Of a DNA stretch of 64,000 nucleotides, positions 27,882 to 36,096 are shown piece by piece. Within the stretch, counting starts at the first letter, position 1. Each line of letters starts with the position of its first letter. Under the pieces are notes generated by a model. That model ran no database searches. It worked only from the letters and a program-made list of their open reading frames with translations, and had not been told where the DNA came from. The position numbers were made by a program, and so were the translations under genes. This stretch comes from Pedobacter sp. FW305-3-2-15-E-R2A2 (GTDB lineage: Bacteria > Bacteroidota > Bacteroidia > Sphingobacteriales > Sphingobacteriaceae): assembly GCF_038446955.1 (NCBI RefSeq), contig NZ_CP151803.1, positions 4,588,001 through 4,652,000 of the forward strand, in the 5' to 3' direction.

Positions 27882-29192
27882 CTATTGATTTGCTTTCGCC
27901 CATTTCCTAAGGTCGGTAATCGCATCCAGCAATACCCCTGCCTCACCGCGAAAATCCCCGGAACCTTTAGGCTCACCGGTTCGGACTTCATACCATTCGT
28001 AGAAACCTTTGTTTTTAAGTACTCTTTCCAGCATGGGATCTAATTCTGTATAGGCCTCCTGTATAAAATTATACTTGCTGAGTCCCAGAATAAAACGACC
28101 GCCAAACCAGGTCCAGTCTCCCCCGTTCTGATAGACATAAGGTGCCATATTCGGAAATTCTTTCAATGGATAAGGTGGAAAAACCGTCATTCCTATCGTG
28201 GCATGTTTCTCCTTTGAAGCTGCATTTACCAGCTGTTTATTAATGACCGCAATCTCCGCAGGCGTATTCAATCCAGCTAAGATGGCGCAGGCGCTCCCTC
28301 CGGAATACAACAACTCTTCCTCTTTAAAATCCTTACTGAAAGGACTGCCATTTAAATAAATATGAGGAAGGTACTTCCCTTTTGAGGCCAGCCATAAATG
28401 CCTGCGGATGTTCTTTTTCAAAGATGCCCCGATTTTGCGCCAGTCCTGCGCTGTTTTAACTCCTTTGGGGCGAATTGCAAGAAAGTCATTGATCGCCATA
28501 TAGAACATCGCATTGTCATAGACATCAATTGCCCATTTGGTATTCTTATTCAGCAAAACACCATTGCTTCCCGCTTCTGGTTGTACATCTCCCCAATCCA
28601 TGGTAGTTGCCCCTGTGACCAATCCGTATTTGGCCGACCAGCGTTCTCTCATCAGGAAATTCATCGCCATTTCTATCCGCTCAGTCACCGTCTTCCCGGC
28701 AATCTTTTCGGTCATTATGCTACGGTCGCCGGTGATGTCTACATATTTACGGATGGCCTGGATCAGCGAAGTTTCCTGATCGGTTTCTACCGTATTCTTA
28801 TGTGCTGCAAAATCCGGCGCCAGATCGGAATAAATAAAGCGTTCCGGGTCGTAACTTTTATCCGCCTTTTTCTGTGGGATATAGCCATCTACAATGTTTC
28901 CGTCTTTACCTTGGAACTTAAAAAAATAGAGCAGGATATCCTTTACCTTTTCTTTCGGATGGATCCTCAGCGATCCAATGATAAACGTATTGAGGTCCCG
29001 GATCCAGATCTCACCATAAGAAGTTCCTGCAGCGAAACCACTGAGCAAACGCAGGGAACGGTTCTCTATGGTATCCAATCTGCTATCTGCAAGTATCCTG
29101 GCTGCGAGCGCTTTGTTTTTTACGGTCTGGGCCGACAAAGCTCCCGACAGGAGCAGGAGTAAAAGAAAGGAATAAAGTTTTATTGGTTTCAT
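27882..29192 (-). CDS. Secreted alpha/alpha-barrel glycoside hydrolase-like protein
   Basis: 436 residues from the ATG at 29192, which starts a signal peptide (LLLLLLSGALSAQ). An upstream in-frame start would overlap the GH125 gene. The mature protein is built like an (alpha/alpha)6 barrel glycosidase: GEIWIRDLNTFIIGSLRI, ATTMDWGDVQPEAG, YQNGGDWTWFGGRFILGL. Candidate acids include Asp in WIRD and MDWGD. The family is not assigned with certainty; amylo-alpha-1,6-glucosidase/GH63-like is plausible. It lies 17 bp downstream of a GH125 enzyme, so a linked glycan substrate is likely. Confidence 0.7.
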   Translation of the reverse strand: MKPIKLYSFLLLLLLSGALSAQTVKNKALAARILADSRLDTIENRSLRLLSGFAAGTSYGEIWIRDLNTFIIGSLRIHPKEKVKDILLYFFKFQGKDGNIVDGYIPQKKADKSYDPERFIYSDLAPDFAAHKNTVETDQETSLIQAIRKYVDITGDRSIMTEKIAGKTVTERIEMAMNFLMRERWSAKYGLVTGATTMDWGDVQPEAGSNGVLLNKNTKWAIDVYDNAMFYMAINDFLAIRPKGVKTAQDWRKIGASLKKNIRRHLWLASKGKYLPHIYLNGSPFSKDFKEEELLYSGGSACAILAGLNTPAEIAVINKQLVNAASKEKHATIGMTVFPPYPLKEFPNMAPYVYQNGGDWTWFGGRFILGLSKYNFIQEAYTELDPMLERVLKNKGFYEWYEVRTGEPKGSGDFRGEAGVLLDAITDLRKWAKANQ

Positions 29193-29209
29193 ATTGGTGT
29201 GGTATTGGT

Positions 29210-30640
29210 TTAAATTTCTTTCCATAGATGTCGCTTCTTTTCCTGGATCTGAAGAATCAGTTCTGCAAACAAAGTGTTTGCCCATGCGAACCATTTTCTG
29301 GTAAAGTTTGAAGGGTCATCTTTATGAAAACTTTCATGAATAAAGCCCGTTCCTGCATGGGTATCAATCAGCATTTTTACGGCCGCTGTGATTTCCGCAT
29401 CCTGGTTACTGGTCAGTGCACGTGTAATGATGCTCAACGGCCAGATCATATCGATCCCGGAATGAGGACTTCCAATACTTTCCGCGCGCGCCGACTTAAA
29501 GAAAAAAGGATTGGCAGCAGAAAGAATCAGCGCTCTCGTTCGCTGGTAGACCGGATCATTTGCTTCCACCGCATTCAGATATGGGAGGGATAATAAACTC
29601 GGCGTCCCCGCGTCGTCCATGATGTTAAAACTTCCAAAACCGTTCACTTCATAAGCATAGACCTCTCCAAAATCCGGATGTTTTACAATTCCATATTTTT
29701 GTATGGCCCCCGCAACTTCATCCGCAAGTGCCAGGCAGTCATTCCCCAATGTCTCATCTTTGTATACTTTAAAAAGAATTTCCGCCGATTGCCTCAAGCT
29801 AACCACCGCAAAGAAATTTGCCGGGATCAAAAAGGGGAATATCGCCGCATCATCGCTGGCCCTGAAACTCGAACAGATCAGGCCTACCGGCTTCACCGGA
29901 TATCCATATCCGCCCAGTGGTACTCCATCTGTGGCCCAGGAAGTTTTCCTTTGAAAAGAGTATGGGCCTTTTCCTGTTTTCTTTTGTTGCTCCCGGAAAG
30001 TCTGAACAGTGAGCCGGACCGATTCTTTCCAATCCTTGCCAAAACACTGTACATCGCCAGTGGTTTTCCAATATTTATAGGCCAGTCTGACTGGAAAACA
30101 AAGCGAATCAATTTCCCATTTCCGCTCATGAATCCCCGGTTGCATGGCAGTAATGTCATCTTTCCATTCGCTGATCTTGGTTTCGTCCTTGTAAAAAGCA
30201 TTGGCATAAGGATCTTTAAGAATACACTTTACCTGCCTGTTGATGACTCCTGCAAGAAGTTGTCTGAGTTTAGGGTCCTTTGCTGCGAGGGGGACATATG
30301 GCCAGACCTGTTCTGTACTGTCTCTTAGCCACATGGCATCAATATCGCCGGTAATCACATAAGTGTCCGGAACTCCGTTTTTCAGCTCATGGTATACCGT
30401 CGTATCCAGGGTATTGGGAAAACAATTTTCAAACATCCAGGCCAGCTCCTTATTGGGCAAGGCCTTTTTCATGTTTTTAATCGTCGCCTCTACCGCTTCA
30501 CTGGTAAAATGTCTTGCTGATAATGCAGGTCGCCTGCTGATAAAATCGGGTTTTCCAATGGTAAATGCATCCAAAGATGGCAACAGCATCCCTGCGCCAA
30601 GGATACTGCCTGTTTTAATAAAGTCTCTTCGTGTGTTCAT
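29210..30640 (-). CDS. GH125 exo-alpha-1,6-mannosidase-like protein
   Basis: 476 residues. N terminus NTRRDFIKTGSILGAG is a Tat-type signal. Characteristic GH125 (former DUF1237) blocks: TGDIDAMWLRDSTEQVWPYV near 120, TSWATDGVPLGGYGYPVKPVGLICSSFRASDDA around 240-270, and ESIGSPHSGIDMIWPLSI near the C terminus. The family is a metal-independent inverting mannosidase acting on alpha-1,6-linked non-reducing mannose. It is operonic with the alpha/alpha-barrel glycosidase downstream. Mannan or N-glycan trimming is an inference from family knowledge. Confidence 0.88.
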   Translation of the reverse strand: MNTRRDFIKTGSILGAGMLLPSLDAFTIGKPDFISRRPALSARHFTSEAVEATIKNMKKALPNKELAWMFENCFPNTLDTTVYHELKNGVPDTYVITGDIDAMWLRDSTEQVWPYVPLAAKDPKLRQLLAGVINRQVKCILKDPYANAFYKDETKISEWKDDITAMQPGIHERKWEIDSLCFPVRLAYKYWKTTGDVQCFGKDWKESVRLTVQTFREQQKKTGKGPYSFQRKTSWATDGVPLGGYGYPVKPVGLICSSFRASDDAAIFPFLIPANFFAVVSLRQSAEILFKVYKDETLGNDCLALADEVAGAIQKYGIVKHPDFGEVYAYEVNGFGSFNIMDDAGTPSLLSLPYLNAVEANDPVYQRTRALILSAANPFFFKSARAESIGSPHSGIDMIWPLSIITRALTSNQDAEITAAVKMLIDTHAGTGFIHESFHKDDPSNFTRKWFAWANTLFAELILQIQEKKRHLWKEI

Positions 30641-30669
30641 ACGGTTATAGAATGGCTGCTGGTTATCTG

Positions 30670-30677
30670 CAAATATA
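30670..30677 (-). promoter_or_regulatory. Candidate -7 box of the GH125 operon
   Basis: On the minus strand this reads TATATTTG (TAnnTTTG). It lies 30 nt upstream of the GH125 start. Confidence 0.4.
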
Positions 30678-30806
30678 ATTTATATGTCCATATGTATATA
30701 CATAATACTAAAGTATTTTTTATTCCACAGCATGATCCCCTAATTTGTGCGACAAAGAAGGGGCTGGAAATAAAAGAATATTTAAGGCTGAGACTCAGGG
30801 ATTAAC

Positions 30807-30851
30807 CTGAGCTGGCTCAGATCTGGAAGGTACTTCCTTCCTGAGCCAGCT
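30807..30851. terminator. Inverted repeats spanning the end of rnz
   Basis: AGCTGGCTCAG (30810-30820) and CTGAGCCAGCT (30841-30851) are perfect complements with an internal GGAAG/CTTCC hairpin. The second arm lies inside rnz codons and the stop codon is within the structure. It has no T-run, so function as a terminator is uncertain. Confidence 0.4.
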
Positions 30852-31728
30852 GTGTATTTTCAAAAGCCGAGACGGCTTCCTCTAATAAGGGCTGTAAGGT
30901 CTTGTATCTGGAAGAAAAATGTCCGATGATCAGTTTCTTTGCCCCGGTGGTTATTGCGGTCTCAGCGGCCTGTAAAGCCGTCGTATGATGTGTTTGATTC
31001 GCCCGTTCCAGCATTTCATGTAAGAAGGTTGCTTCGTGGTACAGGGTGTTACAATCTTTGATCTCTTCGAAATAGCTGCCATCACAAAGGGTATCCGAAC
31101 AATAAGCATATTTCCGGGGCTCATCTGAGTCCGTCGTATAATCTTTGTTCAGGAGCACCGTTCCATCCGGTAAAGTCAGGTCTACCCCTCTTTTCAATAA
31201 AGGGTAATATTCCAACGGGATATTTTCTTCCTCCAGCTTTTCTACGATTACTTTACGCAATCGTTTCTTTTCTTTGAAGACGAAGCCGGTACATGGAATC
31301 CGGTGGTTGAGTACAATTGTAGATACGGTCAGGTCTGAGTTTTCAAAAATCAGCTGAGGCTCGTCTGCAGTGATCGGTACAAATTCCAAAGGATAACGGA
31401 GCACCGTTTCAGAATGTTTAAACTGAAGGTCCAGAATCTCCATTAAAGCTGCAGGGCCAAAGATCTTAATCGGCTTGATTCTTCCATTCAAATGCATGGT
31501 CGAAAGCAATCCGATCAATCCGAAATAATGATCTCCGTGAAGGTGGCTGATGAATACAAAATCTATTTTACTTGCTTTAAAACCATACTTGATCAATTGC
31601 TGCTGGGTTCCTTCCCCGCAATCGATCAGGTAAAACTTTTCATTACAGTTTAAAAGCTGGGCACTTGGATTTCTATTGTATACGGGTGTAGCAGAGCTGC
31701 TACCTAAAATAGTAACCTCAAACTTCAT
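30817..31728 (-). CDS. rnz: Ribonuclease Z
   Basis: 303 residues. Metallo-beta-lactamase fold with HLHGDH at 62-67 and GSSSATP at the N terminus, plus the RNase Z block TGFVFKEKKR, YCSDT and the C-terminal HTTALQAAETA/IGHFSSRY. It removes 3' trailers from tRNA precursors. Its start overlaps the stop of the STAS gene by 1 bp (TAATG), so the two are translated together. Confidence 0.95.
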   Translation of the reverse strand: MKFEVTILGSSSATPVYNRNPSAQLLNCNEKFYLIDCGEGTQQQLIKYGFKASKIDFVFISHLHGDHYFGLIGLLSTMHLNGRIKPIKIFGPAALMEILDLQFKHSETVLRYPLEFVPITADEPQLIFENSDLTVSTIVLNHRIPCTGFVFKEKKRLRKVIVEKLEEENIPLEYYPLLKRGVDLTLPDGTVLLNKDYTTDSDEPRKYAYCSDTLCDGSYFEEIKDCNTLYHEATFLHEMLERANQTHHTTALQAAETAITTGAKKLIIGHFSSRYKTLQPLLEEAVSAFENTQLAQEGSTFQI

Positions 31729-32114
31729 TAACCTTTATCTACGCTCCCCAACAATTCTTTCTCAATTTCTTCCATAAAGATCAGGTCTTCGGCTTCTTTC
31801 AGTTTCGACACGATGGTCAATGACTGATCCAGGCTCGACATTTCCAGTATTTTAGCAACAACGCCATTTATTCCGGTAAGGATAAACAAACCGTTTGCTT
31901 TTTTACATAGACGGTCTCCTACCAGCAAACTGCTCAGATCCTGAGAGTCATTGCATTCTTTTACGGCGGATAAATCCAGAACGATATTATGGTAACCTTC
32001 TGCGTTCAATAAAATGAACTCAGATTTTAACTTAGGGGTATTGTCGTTGGTGAACTTAGATTCTCTAAGTTTAAGAACAACATACTTTTCGTGCTTGTCA
32101 ACTGAAAATTTCAT
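31728..32114 (-). CDS. STAS-domain protein (anti-anti-sigma-like)
   Basis: 128 residues covering a single STAS fold: a beta strand with YVVLKLRESKF, LDLSAVKECNDSQDLSSLLVGD where the phosphorylatable Ser/Thr position lies, and ILTGINGVVAKILEMS. Such proteins act as anti-sigma antagonists or scaffolds. No kinase, phosphatase or sigma partner is next to it. Coupling to rnz is a conserved-looking but functionally unexplained arrangement. Confidence 0.75.
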   Translation of the reverse strand: MKFSVDKHEKYVVLKLRESKFTNDNTPKLKSEFILLNAEGYHNIVLDLSAVKECNDSQDLSSLLVGDRLCKKANGLFILTGINGVVAKILEMSSLDQSLTIVSKLKEAEDLIFMEEIEKELLGSVDKG

Positions 32115-32228
32115 GATATTGATTTATTTATTTGTGTTGCTAAAGTAATTAATTTTATCTGTTTTAGTAAGGATTGACTGAATAATTCCTTCTGAAAGGA
32201 TGCAATCCGGTTCGGTTGGTTGATATAA

Positions 32229-32261
32229 CGGTCGTCATCCGATGGTTAGGAATGACGACCG
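32229..32261 (-). terminator. Hairpin downstream of purC
   Basis: CGGTCGTCAT (32229-32238) pairs perfectly with ATGACGACCG (32252-32261). The T-run on the minus strand is weak. Confidence 0.6.
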
Positions 32262-32280
32262 CTGATTTTAAAAACAGGTT

Positions 32281-33234
32281 TTAGTTTGCTAAAAGCCCGT
32301 TTAAAGAATTGACTACATTTTCTTCAATTCGCTTAACCACATCTGCGCTTTCATTTTTAACGAAAGTATCACCAGTGATCTGCTCATAAAGCTCGATATA
32401 ACGCTCAGAGATGGAGTTTACAATCTCCGGAGTCATCACCGGAATGCTTTGTCCGTCTTTACCCTGGAAACCGTTTTCGATTAACCATTTACGGACAAAC
32501 TCTTTTGACAATTGTTTCTGCGGCTCATCTGCTGCCTGTCTGTCTGCATATCCTTCCGCATAAAAATAACGGGAAGAGTCCGGGGTATGGATTTCATCAA
32601 TCAGGAAGATCTCTGCACCTACTTTTCCGAATTCATATTTAGTATCAACCAGGATCAGTCCACGTTCTGCCGCCATTTGTACACCACGCTCATAAAGCGC
32701 ATAAGTATAGGCTTCCAGCTGCGTATAATCTTCAATGGAAACGATTCCCTGGGCTAAAATATCTTCCCTGGAAATGTCTTCATCATGTCCTACCGCTGCT
32801 TTTGTAGTTGGGGTGATGATGGGCTGAGGCAGTTTATCATTTTCTTTCAGTCCTTCCGGCAAAGCTACTCCGCACACACTGCGTCTACCTGCACTGTATT
32901 CTCTCCATGCATGTCCTGCCAGGTAACCTCTCACGACCATTTCCACCTTAAAAGGCTCACAGATCCTTCCAATCGTCACCATTTCATCCGGAACAGCGAT
33001 CACCCAGTTGGGAACGATGTCTTTCGTGGCATTCAGGAATTTCGCTGCAATCTGGTTCAGCACCTGTCCTTTGAAAGGAATTGCTTCCGGCAATACCACA
33101 TCAAATGCAGAGATCCTGTCGGTTACGACCATCGCCATAAACTGATTGTTGATCGTGTATACGTCACGCACTTTTCCCTTGTAAAAATTGGTTTGCTTTG
33201 GAAAGCTAAAATTTGTTTCTTTAATTGCTGTCAT
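32281..33234 (-). CDS. purC: Phosphoribosylaminoimidazole-succinocarboxamide synthase
   Basis: 317 residues from the ATG at 33234; an in-frame TTG at 33246 is less likely. SAICAR synthetase signatures: YKGKVRDVYTI, VTDRISAFDVVLPE, EMVVRGYLAGHAWREY, LILVDTKYEFGKVG, LIDEIHTPDSSRYF. It converts CAIR and aspartate to SAICAR in purine synthesis. Neighbour phoH ends 37 bp upstream on the same strand. Confidence 0.97.
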   Translation of the reverse strand: MTAIKETNFSFPKQTNFYKGKVRDVYTINNQFMAMVVTDRISAFDVVLPEAIPFKGQVLNQIAAKFLNATKDIVPNWVIAVPDEMVTIGRICEPFKVEMVVRGYLAGHAWREYSAGRRSVCGVALPEGLKENDKLPQPIITPTTKAAVGHDEDISREDILAQGIVSIEDYTQLEAYTYALYERGVQMAAERGLILVDTKYEFGKVGAEIFLIDEIHTPDSSRYFYAEGYADRQAADEPQKQLSKEFVRKWLIENGFQGKDGQSIPVMTPEIVNSISERYIELYEQITGDTFVKNESADVVKRIEENVVNSLNGLLAN

Positions 33235-33271
33235 GGTATTTGCCAAAGAGCTGTTGTTATTTGTTCTTAAA

Positions 33272-34249
33272 TTATTGGATATCGCCGTAGGCTTTCAAAA
33301 TTCTTTTTACCAGTTTATGCCGCACTACATCTTCCCCCGTCAGGTAAATAATTTCAATTCCGGGAATATCGTCTAAGATCCTCAGGGCATTGTGCAGTCC
33401 GGACATTTGTTTCTTAGGCAAATCGATCTGGGTAATGTCGCCGGTTACAATAAACTTGGCAGATGGCCCCATCCGGGTGAGGAACATTTTCAGCTGAAGG
33501 TCAGTTGAATTCTGGGCCTCATCGAGGATCACAAAACAGTTATCCAGGGTTCTGCCACGCATGAATGCCAAAGGGGCAATCTCTATGGTTCTGTTTTCCA
33601 GATAAAGTTTCAGTTTCTCTGCCGGGATCATATCATCCAGGGCATCATATAAGGGACGAAGGTATGGATCTACTTTTTCCTTCAGGTCACCTGGCAAAAA
33701 GCCCAGGCTCTCCCCTGCTTCTACCGCAGGTCTGGTTAAAATGATCCTTTTAATTTCTTTATTTTTCAGTGCTCTGACGGCAAGTGCCACCGCAGTATAG
33801 GTTTTTCCTGTTCCGGCAGGGCCGATCGCAAAAAGCACATCGTTTTTAACGATGCTGTCTACCATACGTCTCTGGTTGGCTGTTCTGGCTTTCACCATTA
33901 AACCGTTGGTACCAAATACGATCACTTCACCTCCACCACTACCTCCGGCAGGAGCGGCCTTTTCAGCTGTTCCATTTTCCGAAGCAGGACTTGCTTTCTT
34001 AGAAAGAAGGATAGATTCGACATCACTGGCCGTTAATGTGCTATACTGCTCCAGCTGATTTAGCAACAGCGTATATTTCTGCTCAAAAACTTTAAGCTCT
34101 TTCTCATCACCCAATACTTTCAGTTCATTGCCCCTGGCCACAACTTTAAGTTTCGGAAAAGCATTCTTAATGATCTCGTAGTGCTCATTGTTTGCGCCCC
34201 AAAACTGTAGCGGATCTACCGATTCTAATGTTAATTTAAGTTCGTTCAA
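33272..34249 (-). CDS. PhoH-family ATPase
   Basis: 325 residues. An N-terminal KH-like region and a Ser/Gly/Ala linker precede the P-loop GPAGTGKTYTAVALAVRAL (about 143-150), then RPAVEAGESLGFLPGDLKEKVDPYLRPLYDAL and a Walker B-like LDEAQNS. PhoH proteins are RNA-associated ATPases of broad bacterial occurrence; the specific role is not settled. Divergent from the SAM hydrolase gene at 34352 with ~100 bp between. Confidence 0.93.
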   Translation of the reverse strand: MNELKLTLESVDPLQFWGANNEHYEIIKNAFPKLKVVARGNELKVLGDEKELKVFEQKYTLLLNQLEQYSTLTASDVESILLSKKASPASENGTAEKAAPAGGSGGGEVIVFGTNGLMVKARTANQRRMVDSIVKNDVLFAIGPAGTGKTYTAVALAVRALKNKEIKRIILTRPAVEAGESLGFLPGDLKEKVDPYLRPLYDALDDMIPAEKLKLYLENRTIEIAPLAFMRGRTLDNCFVILDEAQNSTDLQLKMFLTRMGPSAKFIVTGDITQIDLPKKQMSGLHNALRILDDIPGIEIIYLTGEDVVRHKLVKRILKAYGDIQ

Positions 34250-34351
34250 AATATTGTTTTTTAGATAGAGGTGTATATTTTGATATAAAAATTGAATATT
34301 TGTACGCGATTTGCCGCTTACGCAAGATTAAGAATAAATATTCAATTTTTA

Positions 34352-35131
34352 ATGGCCATTATTACATTAACGACAGATTTAGGTTCGAAAGATTTTTACC
34401 AGGCTGCCCTCAAAGGCAGTATCCTGAGTATCTTGCCGACGGCCAATATTGTTGATGTGACACATGAGGTTCCGTCTTTCAATATTTCTTATGCGGCCTT
34501 CGTTTTAAAGAACGTCTATCCTTATTTCCCTAAAGGTACTGTGCACCTGATCGGTATCGATTCTGTGTTCAGTGAAAACACGAGATATATTGCCCTGAAA
34601 TACAGAGATCATTATTTTGTAGGTGCAGACAACGGGATTTTTTCTTTATTATTTGAAGAGATGCCGGATGAGATTGTAGAGCTGAACATCATGCAGGACC
34701 TGAAATATCTTCATTTTCCTTTGGTAGATATTTTCGTAAAAGCGGCCATTCATCTTGCCAAAGGCGGCAGGTTAAGGGACATCGGAATGCCGACCGACAG
34801 TGTAGAGGAACGCATGTTGCTAAACCCTGTAATTGAGCGGGATATCATCCGTGGAAGCGTCATTTATATCGATACTTTTTCCAACGTCATCACCAACATT
34901 ACGAAAGAATTGTTCACGAAGATCCAGCGGAACCGGGACTTCACTTTGTACTTCAGAAAAAGTGAAACGATCACCCAGCTGAGCTGGCATTACAATGAGG
35001 TTCCTGAAGGGGAGAAACTCTGTCTTTTTGGCATCAGTAACCACCTGGAAATCGCCATTAACAAGGGAAAAGCAAGCGGTTTGCTGGGCTTACACCTGAG
35101 CGATATTGTCAGGGTTGAATTTCATCCTTAA
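34352..35131 (+). CDS. SAM hydroxide adenosyltransferase (SAM hydrolase, DUF62 family)
   Basis: 259 residues from the ATG at 34352, chosen because the family begins right at IITLTTDLGSKDFYQAALKG. Further hallmarks: VDVTHEVPSFNISYAAFVL, GADNGIFSLLFEE, and C-terminal IDTFSNVITNI. Relatives are the SAM-dependent fluorinase/chlorinase fold, but most bacterial members hydrolyse SAM to adenosine and methionine. Followed 11 bp later by a small monooxygenase-fold gene. Confidence 0.88.
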   Translation: MAIITLTTDLGSKDFYQAALKGSILSILPTANIVDVTHEVPSFNISYAAFVLKNVYPYFPKGTVHLIGIDSVFSENTRYIALKYRDHYFVGADNGIFSLLFEEMPDEIVELNIMQDLKYLHFPLVDIFVKAAIHLAKGGRLRDIGMPTDSVEERMLLNPVIERDIIRGSVIYIDTFSNVITNITKELFTKIQRNRDFTLYFRKSETITQLSWHYNEVPEGEKLCLFGISNHLEIAINKGKASGLLGLHLSDIVRVEFHP

Positions 35132-35142
35132 AAAATAATTTC

Positions 35143-35427
35143 ATGCTGATCCGTCTGGTAAAAATGCATTTCTCCCCGGCTTTTGTCGCAGAGTTTAAAG
35201 AAACCTTCAAAACGGTACAACCTAGAATTGCCGCATTTAAAGGCTGTAGCGCCGTTCAATTGCTACAGGACAACGCAGACCCCAATGTATTCTTTACCAT
35301 CAGCCACTGGGCAGATGAGCAGCATCTGGAGGACTATCGCCGCTCGCTCCTCTTCCGTGAGACCTGGGCGGTGGTCAAACCGAACTTCCAGTCTAAAGCT
35401 GAGGCATGGAGTTTGCTAAGTCCTTAG
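35143..35427 (+). CDS. Antibiotic-biosynthesis-monooxygenase-fold (ABM) protein
   Basis: 94 residues of a dimeric ferredoxin-like ABM domain: LIRLVKMHF, FKGCSAVQLLQD, FFTISHWADEQHLEDYRRS, FRETWAVVKPNF. Such small proteins act on quinone-like or haem-like molecules or have unknown substrate. It lies in an apparent operon with the SAM hydrolase and the next gene. Confidence 0.8.
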   Translation: MLIRLVKMHFSPAFVAEFKETFKTVQPRIAAFKGCSAVQLLQDNADPNVFFTISHWADEQHLEDYRRSLLFRETWAVVKPNFQSKAEAWSLLSP

Positions 35428-35438
35428 AAACACCTACA

Positions 35439-35948
35439 ATGATCAAAAATTTATTGCTTCTCCTGCTACTTGGATTTAGTCTCCAGGCAGCTGCCTATCA
35501 AAGTGACACCAGTGCCTACCAGATTCAGCGCTTAAAGATCAACGGATTGCTCGCAGAGCGAAGCGAGCGCTTTGGACAATACGACCAGAGTTTAGATGCG
35601 AGAACCGGAATTTTCGGTTTTCAAACCAAAAGAGACATTAAGAACTCCAATGAGATCCTGCGTCAGATTGTACTCAACGACAATAACATCTTTAAGGAAC
35701 TTAAAATACTGATGGATTATAAAGATCAGGAGGTGAAAGAAGTGATCAGTACGGCCAATACCACCAACAGCAGAATTCAGGCTTACATGCTTTCTATCAA
35801 GAAATTACAAGACCAGAATCAATTCCTGAAAAAGGAAGCACAGCAAGCAGAAAAAGGCAAAACCTTGTATGTTTATGCGATTATATTTTTGATATTGGCA
35901 CTTGGCGGAACGGTCTTTGTGCTCCTTAAGAAAATGAAGAAGATTTAA
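35439..35948 (+). CDS. Secreted coiled-coil protein with C-terminal membrane anchor
   Basis: 169 residues from the ATG at 35439; earlier in-frame starts overlap the ABM gene. Signal peptide (LLLLLLLGFSLQAAA), a central helical region with a likely coiled coil (~95-135), then a C-terminal membrane segment (about 144-163) and a Lys-rich end. No named family. Position between the ABM gene and the 48-residue ORF suggests one transcript. Confidence 0.7.
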   Translation: MIKNLLLLLLLGFSLQAAAYQSDTSAYQIQRLKINGLLAERSERFGQYDQSLDARTGIFGFQTKRDIKNSNEILRQIVLNDNNIFKELKILMDYKDQEVKEVISTANTTNSRIQAYMLSIKKLQDQNQFLKKEAQQAEKGKTLYVYAIIFLILALGGTVFVLLKKMKKI

Positions 35949-35949
35949 G

Positions 35950-36096
35950 ATGAAAACATCACTTTTCAAAATGCTGGCGAAGGTCAATAAAGTGGTCCTT
36001 CCCAGCCTGTATAAAAAGGACCCAATGAAGCTCAGTACGCTACAAAAAGCGATACTCGGTTACCGGTATTGGGTCCTGACAAATTCGCTTCGCTAG
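35950..36096 (+). CDS. Conserved-looking 48-residue basic protein
   Basis: A short ORF starting 1 nt after the previous stop. It encodes 48 residues, basic and with a central KKDPMKLSTLQKAILGYRYW segment. I recall similar ~50-residue Bacteroidota proteins of the pattern NK..LPS..KK...LS..QKAI.G.R..V..N, some loosely labelled SsrA-binding; that label is not supported here. Its 3' end overlaps the convergent DUF1015 gene by 4 bp. No function assigned. Confidence 0.6.
   Translation: MKTSLFKMLAKVNKVVLPSLYKKDPMKLSTLQKAILGYRYWVLTNSLR

Noticed and set aside
28398..29162. Long antisense ORF (254 codons) inside the secreted glycosidase gene
   Set aside because: Opposite-strand shadow of a gene with signal peptide and recognisable glycosidase motifs.
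34292..34351. N-terminal extension of the SAM hydrolase starting from TTG 34292
   Set aside because: The family begins at the ATG at 34352; the extension is rich in Arg/Tyr/Ala and not conserved-looking.
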